A stretch of DNA of 64,000 nt from Rhodoblastus sp963710275 (GTDB lineage Bacteria > Pseudomonadota > Alphaproteobacteria > Rhizobiales > Beijerinckiaceae), in the NCBI GenBank assembly GCA_963710275.1, contig CAVPZS010000011.1, positions 1-64,000 of the forward strand, given 5' to 3'. A program made the position numbers and the translations under genes. The notes under the pieces are model-generated. The model made no database searches. It worked only from the letters and a program-made list of their open reading frames with translations, and was not told the origin of the DNA. Positions 56,380 through 64,000 of this stretch are shown in pieces; positions within the stretch are counted from its first letter, which is position 1; the number at the start of each line of letters is the position of its first letter.

Positions 56380-57543
56380 ATGAACGCCATCAGTCCAGAA
56401 CAACGTGACATCCAGAAGGCGGCAAAAGATTTCGTCGCCAAAAATATCATTCCGCGCGCCGCCGAATTCGACAAGTCCGGCGAGTTTCACAGCTATTTGC
56501 TCGACGCAGCCAAGCCGAGCAATATTTTCGCCATGGCCGTTCCGAAAGAATATGGCGGACTGGGCTACAGTCCTTTGACTCAAGCGCTTGTCCTGGAGGA
56601 ATGGGGCTACGGCTGCGCGGCGATGGGCACCACCCTGTCGGCCAGCATCCTGAGCATGGAATCCGTGCTGATCGCCGGCAACGACGAGCAGAAGCGGCGC
56701 TTTTTCAAGCCGATGCTGACAGCGGGAATTGGCTGTTTCGCCTTGACCGAACCGGCGGCCGGCTCGGACGCCGGCGCAGGAGAGGCGTCCGCCGTCAAGA
56801 ACGGCGGCGACTACATTCTGAATGGTCCTAAATGCTGGATCACCAATGGCGGCCAAGCCTCGGTCTTCGTTATTTTCGCGGCGACCGATCCGACCAAGGG
56901 CGTCAAGGGCATCAGCGCCTTCATTGTCGAGCGCGGCCAGCAGGGCCTCATCATGGGCGACCGCGAAGAGAAACTCGGTCTGCGCAGCTCGAACACAGTG
57001 TTTTTCCTGCTTAAGGATGCCCGCGTCCCTGCGGCGAATCTCCTGGGCAAGGAGGGCGACGGCATGAAGATCGCGATGATGACCCTGGACCTGGCGCGCC
57101 CGTCTATCGGCGCGTTGGCCGTTGGCCTGGCGCAGCGCTGCCTCGATGAATGCGTAAAGCATCTCAACCAGCGCTTTCCGGAAAAGACCTATCCCGGGCA
57201 GACCCTGCAATTCAAGCTCGCCGACATGCAGATTCAGATCGAAAGCGCGCGCGAGGCGCAGCATCACACCATGTCCCTGCGTGAGGCGGGCCTGCCTTTC
57301 TCCAAGGAGTCGGCCATCGCCAAGACGCTTTGCACCGATGTGGCGATGAGCGTCGCATCCCAGGCAATGCGCCTGATGGGATCGCACGCCTTCACCTCCG
57401 AGTTCGGCAAGTTCATGCGCGACGCGAAGGTCATGCAGATCTACGAGGGAACCAATCAAATCCAGCGCCTGGTGATCGCGCGTTCCGTGCTCGCCCGGCC
57501 CAAGGCGGCCATTCCCGCCGCGATGAAAGCAGGCGCAAAATGA
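56380..57543 (+). CDS. Acyl-CoA dehydrogenase (first of pair)
   Basis: A 387-residue FAD enzyme: CFALTEPAAGSDAGAGEASA (flavin/substrate site), CWITNGGQASVFVIFAAT, GLRSSNTVFFLLKDARVP and the catalytic Glu in MQIYEGTNQIQRL at the usual C-terminal place. It forms the 2,3-double bond of acyl-CoA, giving electrons to ETF. AGAAGG precedes the ATG. Overlaps the next gene by four bases. Confidence 0.93.
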   Translation: MNAISPEQRDIQKAAKDFVAKNIIPRAAEFDKSGEFHSYLLDAAKPSNIFAMAVPKEYGGLGYSPLTQALVLEEWGYGCAAMGTTLSASILSMESVLIAGNDEQKRRFFKPMLTAGIGCFALTEPAAGSDAGAGEASAVKNGGDYILNGPKCWITNGGQASVFVIFAATDPTKGVKGISAFIVERGQQGLIMGDREEKLGLRSSNTVFFLLKDARVPAANLLGKEGDGMKIAMMTLDLARPSIGALAVGLAQRCLDECVKHLNQRFPEKTYPGQTLQFKLADMQIQIESAREAQHHTMSLREAGLPFSKESAIAKTLCTDVAMSVASQAMRLMGSHAFTSEFGKFMRDAKVMQIYEGTNQIQRLVIARSVLARPKAAIPAAMKAGAK

Positions 57544-58697
57544 CCTATCCCCTAACCGAAGCCCAAAGCGCCATCGCGCAACGCGCCCATGAATTCGCCG
57601 ACGGCTATCTTGAGCCTATCGTCATTTCCCTCGACCGCGGCATGATGTTTCCCAAGGCGCTGATCGGCCAATTGGCGGCCGATAATTTGCTGGGCCTCGT
57701 GCTGCCGGAACAATCGCCCGAGGCCGGCGCCGGGTTCATCAGCCATATCGAATTGGTTCAGGCGTTGTCGCAATCGTGCGCGGGCGTGGCGTCCATCGTC
57801 AACAGCCACGCCTTGTTCGCCTACGCCCTCGCCCATTGGGGCAGCAAGGCGCAGAAGACGAAATACCTGTCCGCGCTGGCCAAGGGCGAAAAGCTCGGCG
57901 CTGTCGCCATCATGGAAAATGGTCCTGGTCCGGGCCTTGGTCCCGACGCCCTGTTCGCCACGCACGTAGCGGGAGGATATCAGCTCAGCGGCGTCAAGAC
58001 ATTTGTGCGCAACGCCGGCGCCGCCGATGTCTATCTGGTGCTGGCGACTATTCGACTGGCTGATGACGGCAACGGGCTGACAGGCTTTATCGTCGAGGCC
58101 GGCTCCAATGGCCTGACCACCGGTCCCCGTCTGGAGTCCATGGGCCTCAGGGCTTGCCCAATCGCCCATCTCGAATTCAACAATGTTTTCGTCGCCGAAG
58201 TCGATGTCATGGGGACTGAAAACTGCGGCTCGGTGATCGCCACGCAGCTTTTGTCGGTCGGCTCCGTGGCCGAGGCCGCGCAGACCGTCGGCATCGCGCG
58301 CGCCGCGGTCAAGCATGCGGCCGAATATGCCAAGCATCGCGTGCAATTCCGTCATCCGATCGCTCGGTTGCAGGCCATCCAGACATTGCTGGCGGACATC
58401 GCCACGGACTCTCACATGGCCTGGCTTGGCGTGCAGCACGCGGCGCGGTTGATCGAGGAAGAAGCCCCGTTCGAACCGGAAGCGGCGATGGTCAAAGCCT
58501 TCGTCGGCCGGCTCGGCTCGAAGATGCTGGTCGACGCCATCCAGATCGAGGGCGGCATGGGCATCAGCGAAGTCGTGCCCAAACATATCAGCGGGTCCTA
58601 CCCACTGGCGCGGATGTTCCGCGACATCGCCGGAACGACCTTGCTCGACGCGCCCTCCGATTTCCCCGACGAGCTCATTGCCGTCAACGTCGCCTGA
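57540..58697 (+). CDS. Acyl-CoA dehydrogenase-like protein lacking the usual catalytic Glu
   Basis: A 385-residue ACAD fold: AHEFADGYLEPIVISLDRGM, ALAKGEKLGAVAIMENGPGP, SGVKTFVRNAGAADVYLVLA, SMGLRACPIAHLEFNNVFVA and DAIQIEGGMGISEVVPKHI. Where the first paralogue has YEGTNQ, this one reads FRDIAGTTLLDAPSD, with no Glu at that site. It may use another base, or be the non-catalytic partner of the first in a heterotetramer, as in steroid-degrading ACADs. Translationally coupled (ATGA) to the first. Confidence 0.85.
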   Translation: MTYPLTEAQSAIAQRAHEFADGYLEPIVISLDRGMMFPKALIGQLAADNLLGLVLPEQSPEAGAGFISHIELVQALSQSCAGVASIVNSHALFAYALAHWGSKAQKTKYLSALAKGEKLGAVAIMENGPGPGLGPDALFATHVAGGYQLSGVKTFVRNAGAADVYLVLATIRLADDGNGLTGFIVEAGSNGLTTGPRLESMGLRACPIAHLEFNNVFVAEVDVMGTENCGSVIATQLLSVGSVAEAAQTVGIARAAVKHAAEYAKHRVQFRHPIARLQAIQTLLADIATDSHMAWLGVQHAARLIEEEAPFEPEAAMVKAFVGRLGSKMLVDAIQIEGGMGISEVVPKHISGSYPLARMFRDIAGTTLLDAPSDFPDELIAVNVA

Positions 58698-58720
58698 CTC
58701 ACAGCAAAGGATCATTGCAA

Positions 58721-59158
58721 ATGTTCATGTCCCCCAGACCCGTTCCCGCCTCCGATTATTTCGTCGGCCAGACCGGCACCTACCACCAGCTCGTCGATGA
58801 CGCGCTGGTGCGCGGCTATGCCGATCTGACAGGAGACCACAACAAGATTCATGTCGATGACGTTTTCGCCAAGAAAACCAAATTCGGCCGCCGCATCGCC
58901 CATGGCGGCATCATGTTCGGCATGATCTCCAAGGTGCTCGGCGGACAGATGCCGGGACTTGGCACGGTCTATCTCAGCCAGTTGGTCAATTTCCACGCGC
59001 CGGTTTTCATCAACGACACCGTCACCCTGGTCTGCACGATTTCGACGCTTCTGCCCAAGCACGTCGCCAAGATCACCACGATCATGACCAAGCAGACAGG
59101 TGAAGTCGTCGTGGACGGCGTGTGCACGGTGAAGCTGCCGGGCTGGTTGATGAAATAG
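58721..59158 (+). CDS. MaoC-like (R)-specific enoyl-CoA hydratase
   Basis: A 145-residue hotdog protein with the hydratase-2 dyad in GYADLTGDHNKIHVDDVFAK and RRIAHGGIMFGMISKVLG. PhaJ-type enzymes convert enoyl-CoA to (R)-3-hydroxyacyl-CoA, the PHA precursor, which fits the PHA-synthase-like gene 45 bp downstream. AAAGGA supports the ATG at 58721. Confidence 0.88.
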   Translation: MFMSPRPVPASDYFVGQTGTYHQLVDDALVRGYADLTGDHNKIHVDDVFAKKTKFGRRIAHGGIMFGMISKVLGGQMPGLGTVYLSQLVNFHAPVFINDTVTLVCTISTLLPKHVAKITTIMTKQTGEVVVDGVCTVKLPGWLMK

Positions 59159-59202
59159 GCTGACGCTCGGCTCTTTGGTTGTCGACAAGAAAAGGAACGG
59201 TC

Positions 59203-60345
59203 ATGCTCAAACATGCGCCAAAGAAATCCGCCTCCCCCTCCTGGATGGGCCTGCCCGCGTTCTGGCCCATGGCCATGGCGGCCTCGATGCTCAAGAATGG
59301 CGCCAAGCTTTATGCCAAGAATCTCGAATTCGTCGATGAAGAGGTCAAGATTCACGACGACCTGCGACCAACCCTGGCGACGCCCAACCTGCTCCGCCTT
59401 GATCTGCGCACCATGGCGCTGCGCGATTACGGCAAGCCCGGCGGCCTGCCGACTTTGATCGACGCGCCGCACGCCGGACATACGGCGATGATCGCCGACT
59501 ACCACAAGGATCAGAGCCTGGTGCAGACCCTGCTGGACAATGGCGTTGGCCATGTCGCCCTGACCGACTGGAAATCGGCCACCGAAGACATGAAGGATTT
59601 TGAAATCGACAATTATCTCGCCGATATGGTCGTCGCCATCGACGATCTCGGCGGTCGCGTCAATCTCGTCGGCCTTTGCCAGGGAGGCTGGATGGCGGCG
59701 ATGATCGCGGCGCGCTTCCCTGACAAGGTCAACGCCCTCGTGCTCGCCGGCGCGCCAATCGACGCCAGCGCCGGCGATGGCGTGATCAAGCGCATGGCTC
59801 ATGAAACTCCGCTTTCATTCTATCAGGAGCTTGTCGCGCTAGGCGGCGGCGTGATGAAGGGCAAGTTCATGCTCCAGGGGTGGAAAAACATGCACCCGGA
59901 ACAGCATTACATGCAGGATCAAATCGATCTCTACGAACACATCGACGACCCGGGCTGGCTCACGATGGAGGAAACCTTCGAGAGCTGGTACGAAAACCCG
60001 ATCGACCTTCCAGGCCGCTGGTATCTCCAGGTGATTCAGGACATATTTCAGGAAAACCGCCTCGCCAAGGGCGAATTTATCTGCCTCGGCCGAAAGCTCA
60101 ACCTGCGCGACATCACCTGTCCAACCTACCTGCTCGCCGGCGCCGACGACGACATCACGACGCCGGAACAGGTGCTCGACGCCACGAAATATATCGGCAC
60201 GCCAAAAAATCGCATCGTGGAGAAAACTGTGCCCGGCGGCCACATCGGATTATTCATGGGCCACCGAACGCTGAAGGAACATTGGCCGGCGATCGCCAAA
60301 TGGATCATCGCACAACAGGCGCCTCCAACGACCCGGACAGGCTAG
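59203..60345 (+). CDS. PHA-synthase-like alpha/beta hydrolase, copy B
   Basis: A 380-residue near-twin of the protein at 3651-4766, with the same VGLCQGGW nucleophile box, GADDDITTPEQ and PGGHIGLFMG triad elements; differences cluster at the N-terminus and in the last ten residues (QAPPTTRTG). Last of a unit supplying (R)-hydroxyacyl-CoA, so a PHA-forming or PHA-related role is more plausible here. AAGGAA precedes this ATG. Confidence 0.8.
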   Translation: MLKHAPKKSASPSWMGLPAFWPMAMAASMLKNGAKLYAKNLEFVDEEVKIHDDLRPTLATPNLLRLDLRTMALRDYGKPGGLPTLIDAPHAGHTAMIADYHKDQSLVQTLLDNGVGHVALTDWKSATEDMKDFEIDNYLADMVVAIDDLGGRVNLVGLCQGGWMAAMIAARFPDKVNALVLAGAPIDASAGDGVIKRMAHETPLSFYQELVALGGGVMKGKFMLQGWKNMHPEQHYMQDQIDLYEHIDDPGWLTMEETFESWYENPIDLPGRWYLQVIQDIFQENRLAKGEFICLGRKLNLRDITCPTYLLAGADDDITTPEQVLDATKYIGTPKNRIVEKTVPGGHIGLFMGHRTLKEHWPAIAKWIIAQQAPPTTRTG

Positions 60346-60383
60346 CGTTGGCTCGGCGCGGACTTCGGTCAGCGAGGAGCACT

Positions 60384-60926
60384 TTGGTTGACTTGACCAG
60401 CGCGGTGCAGACTTCTCCTGTCCACATCGACGAGACCATCTCCTCGATTGCGAAACTGCGCGCCGAGCATTTTGAAAATGCGACGCCGCCCCAGCGGCTC
60501 GTCGCGCGCATGGTGAAGCTTTTCGGGCGACCGCAATTCATTGGCGCGATCAGCATCCTCATCACCGGCTGGATTGGCCTCAATCTGGTCCTGGCCGCGC
60601 TTGGCCATCACATGATCGATCGGCCGCCATTCCCATCGCTTGGGTCGGCAGTCTCGCTGACCTCGCTATATATGGTCGTCTTGATCCTCGTCTCGCAGGA
60701 ACGCGAGGACCAACTCGCGCATCACCGGGAGATGCTCATTCTGGAGCTGGCCATTCTCAGCGAGCAAAAAATCGCAAAGGTCATCCAGCTTCTGGAAGAA
60801 TCACGTCGTGACAATCCCAATATTCACGACCGGCGCGATGCGGAGGCGGAAACCATGGGCCGGGCCCTCGACACGCAATCCGTGCTCGACGCGATCACGG
60901 AAAAGCCGGCTTCCGCGCCGGAATGA
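60384..60926 (+). CDS. DUF1003 membrane protein
   Basis: About 180 residues with the DUF1003 core: FGRPQFIGAISILITGWIGL, then a second helix SLTSLYMVVLILVSQ, EREDQLAHHREMLILELAIL and a long helix IAKVIQLLEESRRDNP. Two TM helices with a cytoplasmic tail; function unknown. No ATG is well placed; TTG at 60384 follows GAGGAG, and TTG codons at 60348 and 60393 are alternatives. Confidence 0.78.
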   Translation: MVDLTSAVQTSPVHIDETISSIAKLRAEHFENATPPQRLVARMVKLFGRPQFIGAISILITGWIGLNLVLAALGHHMIDRPPFPSLGSAVSLTSLYMVVLILVSQEREDQLAHHREMLILELAILSEQKIAKVIQLLEESRRDNPNIHDRRDAEAETMGRALDTQSVLDAITEKPASAPE

Positions 60927-61049
60927 AAATTTCGGACGACAGGAGCCAAGAGGCTTTTTTCCGACCGATGACCGCTCGATGGCATTTCGAGCGAAACGCC
61001 TGAACGCCTCTCCCGCGCCGGGTGGGGCGGTTCTATAAAAGGATGCAAA

Positions 61050-61268
61050 ATGTTGAAGAAATTCTTTGCCGCGACCGTCCTGACCTCCGCGCTTGCCGTG
61101 GCGCCGATGGCCGTATGGGCTGAACCCGCGCCGGTTGCGGCGCCGACGGAATCCGCGCCGATGGAGCATCACCACCATCATCGCGATGGCGATCGCGACC
61201 ACCATCACCATCACCATCACCATCACCATCACCATCACCATCATCATGGTGATCGCAATCACGACTGA
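61050..61268 (+). CDS. Exported histidine-rich protein
   Basis: 72 residues: signal peptide (LTSALAVAPMAVWAEP) then a short linker and a run of sixteen His after DRD, with HHHHH earlier. Likely a periplasmic metal (Ni, Zn, Cu) buffer. AGGAT precedes the ATG. The His run is encoded by a hexanucleotide tandem repeat. A nickel role for the hydrogenase is conceivable but unproven. Confidence 0.7.
   Translation: MLKKFFAATVLTSALAVAPMAVWAEPAPVAAPTESAPMEHHHHHRDGDRDHHHHHHHHHHHHHHHHGDRNHD
61198..61247 (+). repeat. Hexanucleotide tandem repeat (ACCATC)n
   Basis: About seven perfect ACCATC units plus partial ones, inside the His-rich gene; each unit adds two His in frame, so copy-number change would keep the reading frame. 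Confidence 0.85.
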
Positions 61269-61342
61269 TCCGCCATTGAACAGGAGACGGCGGGCCTTTG
61301 CCCGCCGTTCCCGGGCGATCGCAATAGGACCGGAGAAAGTCC

Positions 61343-61738
61343 ATGACCGAACACAACCATAGCGTCATCTGGATCGATCATCGCGAGGCCCGCGTCTTCC
61401 ATTTCAGCGCGGAGGAAGTGGATCGCCTTGTCGTGAGACCTGACGATCCGCATGTTCACATCCATCACAAGGCGAATACGGTCGGGAACGGCCACGCGCC
61501 CGAACAGAAGGCCTTTCTCCAGGCGGTCGCCGAAGCGATTGGAGCCTCAAAGGCCATTTTGATCACGGGCCCCGGCGTCGCGAAGACGGCTCTGGTCAAG
61601 CACATCGCCCGCCACGATCCTGCATTGCTCGAGCGTATTGCTGCGGTCGAGACCGTCGATCATCCGGCCGACGGTGTTCTGGTCGCTCACGCCCGCGCTT
61701 ATTTCAAGGCCGCTGACCGGATGACCGCCCAGAAGTGA
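61343..61738 (+). CDS. Putative translational machinery protein (eRF1-like fold)
   Basis: A 131-residue protein: HSVIWIDHREARVFHFSAEE, HVHIHHKANTVGNGHAPEQ, AILITGPGVAKTALVKHIAR, AAVETVDHPADGVLVAHARA. Short proteins like this in Hyphomicrobiales are labelled translational machinery protein and resemble the host-binding fold of release-factor-like domains; actual function unknown. It begins 74 bp after the His-rich gene. Confidence 0.7.
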   Translation: MTEHNHSVIWIDHREARVFHFSAEEVDRLVVRPDDPHVHIHHKANTVGNGHAPEQKAFLQAVAEAIGASKAILITGPGVAKTALVKHIARHDPALLERIAAVETVDHPADGVLVAHARAYFKAADRMTAQK

Positions 61739-61775
61739 CGCCTCTGCCCGTGGTAACCCGGGGGGAAATACGGCG

Positions 61776-61797
61776 TGAGTAGTTTCCGACCCTGTTT
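61776..61797 (+). promoter_or_regulatory. Island motif copy 21 (upstream of otsB)
   Basis: TGAGTA-GT-TTCCGA-CC-CTGTTT, 172 bp before the ATG at 61970; GATAGT follows 17 bp on. Confidence 0.72.
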
Positions 61798-61969
61798 GGC
61801 CGGATCGGAGATGGATAGTGTTGTTTTCCTCGCGCAGCGCGCATGCAGATCCGACACCGGTTCACGCCAACAGCGATGTCGACTGAAAGATCCGCATTTT
61901 TCCATTCGCCGTGCGTTTTGAACGCGGCGCATCGCTTGACGCCGGAAGGTCACATTCTGGAGGATGGTC

Positions 61970-62824
61970 ATGTTCGTGCAGGGCGCCAGAAGCAGCCGCA
62001 GGGTAACGACCGCCGCGAGGGGCAAGACTCTGGCGACGATTGGAGCCCGGCAGCTGCTTCCGTCAATCGACGATCTCGAACACGATTGCGTTTTCCTCGA
62101 CTTCGACGGCACGCTTGTCGAGATCGAAGATCGTCCCGACGACGTGCGCATTGACGCGGCGACGTTGAATTTCATTGAAAGGCTGCGCGACAATGTCGGG
62201 CGGGCGCTGGCGCTCGTATCGGGCCGGGACATCCACGTCATTGACCGCCTGCTCTATCCGCTGGTTTTGCCGGTTGCCGGCGTCCATGGCCTGCAGCGCC
62301 GCGATGCGGCGGGACGGCTGCATACGCCGGTCATCGACCAGAGCGTTGTCGAGGCCATAGCGGGCCGCGCGGAAGCCGCCTTCCTTTCTGAGCCGGGCGT
62401 CGTCATTGAACGGAAAGCCGGCGCGGTGGCCATCCACTTCCGGCTGCGTCCCGATTTCGAGAAGAAATGCCACGCCCTTGCCCGCAAAATCGTTCGCGAC
62501 CGACCGGACTTGCACATGATCAAGGGGAAGATGGTTTGCGAAATACGGCTGCATGGAAATGACAAAGGGGCCGTCATCGCTACTTTCCTCGAAGAGCGTC
62601 CGTTCAAAGGCCGAAAGCCTATTTTCGCCGGTGACGACGTGACCGATGAGCCGGGATTTGTCACAGTAAACGCCTGCGATGGCATTTCCATCAAGATCGG
62701 GGAAGGCGTCACCGCCGCAAAATACCGGGCCGCAAACATTCTGGAATTGCGCAACTGGCTCGATGGGCGAATGGCTTCTCCGAACGAAGTCGCCGCGCCG
62801 CCAAAAACGGCCGGAATGCAATGA
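61970..62824 (+). CDS. otsB: Trehalose-6-phosphate phosphatase
   Basis: A 284-residue HAD phosphatase: CVFLDFDGTLVEIEDRPDDV with the nucleophile Asp, ALALVSGRDIHVIDRLL, PVAGVHGLQRRDAAG, VIERKAGAVAIHFRLRP and FAGDDVTDEPGF. It makes trehalose from trehalose-6-phosphate in the cytoplasm. GGAGG six bases upstream supports the ATG at 61970 over that at 61964. Its stop overlaps the next start (ATGA). Confidence 0.92.
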   Translation: MFVQGARSSRRVTTAARGKTLATIGARQLLPSIDDLEHDCVFLDFDGTLVEIEDRPDDVRIDAATLNFIERLRDNVGRALALVSGRDIHVIDRLLYPLVLPVAGVHGLQRRDAAGRLHTPVIDQSVVEAIAGRAEAAFLSEPGVVIERKAGAVAIHFRLRPDFEKKCHALARKIVRDRPDLHMIKGKMVCEIRLHGNDKGAVIATFLEERPFKGRKPIFAGDDVTDEPGFVTVNACDGISIKIGEGVTAAKYRAANILELRNWLDGRMASPNEVAAPPKTAGMQ

Positions 62825-64000
62825 ACAACCTTGATCTCGGCATCATTGGCAATTGCGCCGTCGCGGCGTTGATTGACCAGGACGCGCGGGTCGTCTGGTA
62901 TTGCCTGCCCCGTTTTGATGGCGACCCGGTTTTCCATGCCTTGCTGGGAGCGCCTGCAGAAGCGCCGGACGATGGCCTTTTCGCGATCGACCTCGAAGAT
63001 CGCATTCATAGCGAGCAACGTTACGTCGAGAATACCGCGGTGCTTGAGACGGAATTGCACGGGAAGCAGGGATCCCTTCGGATTACGGATTTCGCTCCGC
63101 GCCTGTTTTGGCGCGACCGCCTGTTCTATCCGCAGATGATCGTGCGTCGCCTCACGCCAATATCAGGCAGTCCCCGCATAAAAATTCGGCTGCGCCCGCG
63201 TTTCGACTATGGCGCCACCGCTCCGGTCCGCACCTACGGCTCACACCATATCCGCTACATCGGCCCAAGCACGACAATGCGCCTGACAACCGACGCGCCG
63301 ATCGATTTCATTCGCGATGAAACCTTTTTCAATCTGCGCGGCCAGGTCGACCTCATTCTTGGTCCCGACGAAACGCTGCAAGAGGGCGTCGCGGAAACGG
63401 CGGCAAGATTGGAGGAGCGCACGCGGGATTACTGGCGGAACTGGACGCATCGGCTGGCGATACCCTTTGAATGGCAGGATTCGGTCATCCGAGCGGCGAT
63501 GACGCTCAAGCTTTGCACTTATGAACCGACCGGCGCCATCGTCGCCGCGCTGACCACGAGCATCCCGGAGGGGCCTGGCACCCAGCGCAACTGGGATTAT
63601 CGTTTTTGCTGGCTGCGCGACTCCTATTTTGTCGTCCGTGCACTGAACCGCCTCGCCGCCGTGCGAAAAATGGAGAATTACTTTCGCTGGCTGATGAACG
63701 TCGTCGCCTCGCTGAATGAGACGGATATTCAGCCGGTCTATGGGATCGGCCTGGAAAGGGACCTTTCGGAGCGGATCATTCCAGGCCTTCCCGGCTATCG
63801 CGGCATGGGACCGGTTCGAGTCGGAAACCAGGCCTACGAGCATTTGCAGCACGACAATTGCGGCAACGTAATCCTCGGCGTCGCGCAGATGTTTCTCGAC
63901 CGGCGCCTGCTATCGCCGCCGGGCCAAGCGGAATTCCTGCGCCTCGAACAATTGGGCCGCAAGGCGATGCAACTCTATGACAAGCCTGACGCGGGCATGT
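62821..64000 (+). CDS. Glycoside hydrolase family 15 protein (partial, runs off the edge)
   Basis: At least 393 residues, open to the window end: MNNLDLGIIGNCAVAALIDQ at the start, VWYCLPRFDGDPVF, then the GH15 core QRNWDYRFCWLRDSYFVVRA with the general-acid region, and GIGLERDLSERIIPGLPGYR. GH15 members are glucoamylases or trehalases; this form usually sits between otsB and otsA. ATGA overlap with otsB shows translational coupling. Confidence 0.9.
   Translation, partial: MNNLDLGIIGNCAVAALIDQDARVVWYCLPRFDGDPVFHALLGAPAEAPDDGLFAIDLEDRIHSEQRYVENTAVLETELHGKQGSLRITDFAPRLFWRDRLFYPQMIVRRLTPISGSPRIKIRLRPRFDYGATAPVRTYGSHHIRYIGPSTTMRLTTDAPIDFIRDETFFNLRGQVDLILGPDETLQEGVAETAARLEERTRDYWRNWTHRLAIPFEWQDSVIRAAMTLKLCTYEPTGAIVAALTTSIPEGPGTQRNWDYRFCWLRDSYFVVRALNRLAAVRKMENYFRWLMNVVASLNETDIQPVYGIGLERDLSERIIPGLPGYRGMGPVRVGNQAYEHLQHDNCGNVILGVAQMFLDRRLLSPPGQAEFLRLEQLGRKAMQLYDKPDAGM

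Noticed and set aside
1290..61797. Known boxes: FNR/FixK (TTGAT-N4-ATCAA), sigma-54 (GG-N10-GC) or EcfG (GGAAC-N16/17-CGTT) for the motif
   Set aside because: The conserved blocks and spacings do not match any of these; the GGAA on the opposite strand points away from the genes.
1..64000. CRISPR arrays, rRNA or complete insertion sequences
   Set aside because: No regularly spaced repeats, rRNA-like sequence or transposase frame was seen; the only tandem repeat is the His-codon hexamer at 61198-61247.

Overview
The window is GC-rich alphaproteobacterial chromosome. Codon use, the NdvB-type cyclic glucan synthase, the FixJ-like output domain, the proton-translocating transhydrogenase and many small DUF proteins point to Hyphomicrobiales, perhaps near Beijerinckiaceae/Methylocystaceae; the family placement is a guess. 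Nearly all of it is one large stress, redox and storage island.

Layout. 0.1-3.6 kb: small envelope and stress proteins. 3.6-7.5 kb: a PHA-synthase-like alpha/beta hydrolase and a P-type H+-ATPase. 7.5-10.4 kb: transglutaminase-like protein, cold-shock protein and small unknowns. 10.5-19.1 kb: ndvB. 19.4-23.7 kb: a giant CheB-CheR-PAS-kinase-REC-REC-LuxR hybrid. 23.8-37.6 kb: three single-domain response regulators, SPFH protein, Dps, glycine-zipper, DUF, PRC-barrel, CbpA/CbpM, DUF3775, a PAS hybrid kinase, HdeD and an exonuclease-like protein. 37.6-45.4 kb: MFS transporter, pntB/pntA, aldehyde and alcohol dehydrogenases. 45.6-47.4 kb: small membrane proteins, CsbD and an integrase relic. 47.3-53.6 kb: Isp-type (group 1e-like) uptake [NiFe] hydrogenase operon hypC-hupD-hupH-hynS-isp1-isp2-hynL. 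53.6-60.9 kb: enoyl-CoA hydratase, CoA-transferase, two acyl-CoA dehydrogenases, MaoC hydratase, a second PHA-synthase-like protein and a DUF1003 protein. 61-64 kb: His-rich protein, a putative translational machinery protein, trehalose-6-phosphate phosphatase and a GH15 enzyme running off the edge.

The most unusual signal is a 22-bp element, TGAGTA-N2-TTCCGA-N2-CTG-N-CG. About 20 good copies lie between genes. Each points toward the gene it precedes, usually 55-130 bp before the start codon, often back-to-back between divergent genes. A CTA-type -10-like hexamer often follows about 17 bp later. It fronts the hydrogenase operon, the adh-aldh-pnt cluster, the acyl-CoA/PHA-like operon, trehalose genes, Dps, CsbD, HdeD, SPFH, PRC-barrel and the small response regulators, so these look like one regulon. 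The only DNA-binding response-regulator output in the window is the FixJ/LuxR domain of the 19.4-23.7 kb hybrid, which makes it the candidate regulator. That link is inference.

Many genes carry single-base frameshifts, several in homopolymers, with intact family sequence on both sides. A residual indel problem in the assembly is the simplest reading, but indels are much denser in hupD-hupH-hynS (52.2-53.0 kb), where true decay is possible. Frameshifted genes are given below as whole spans.
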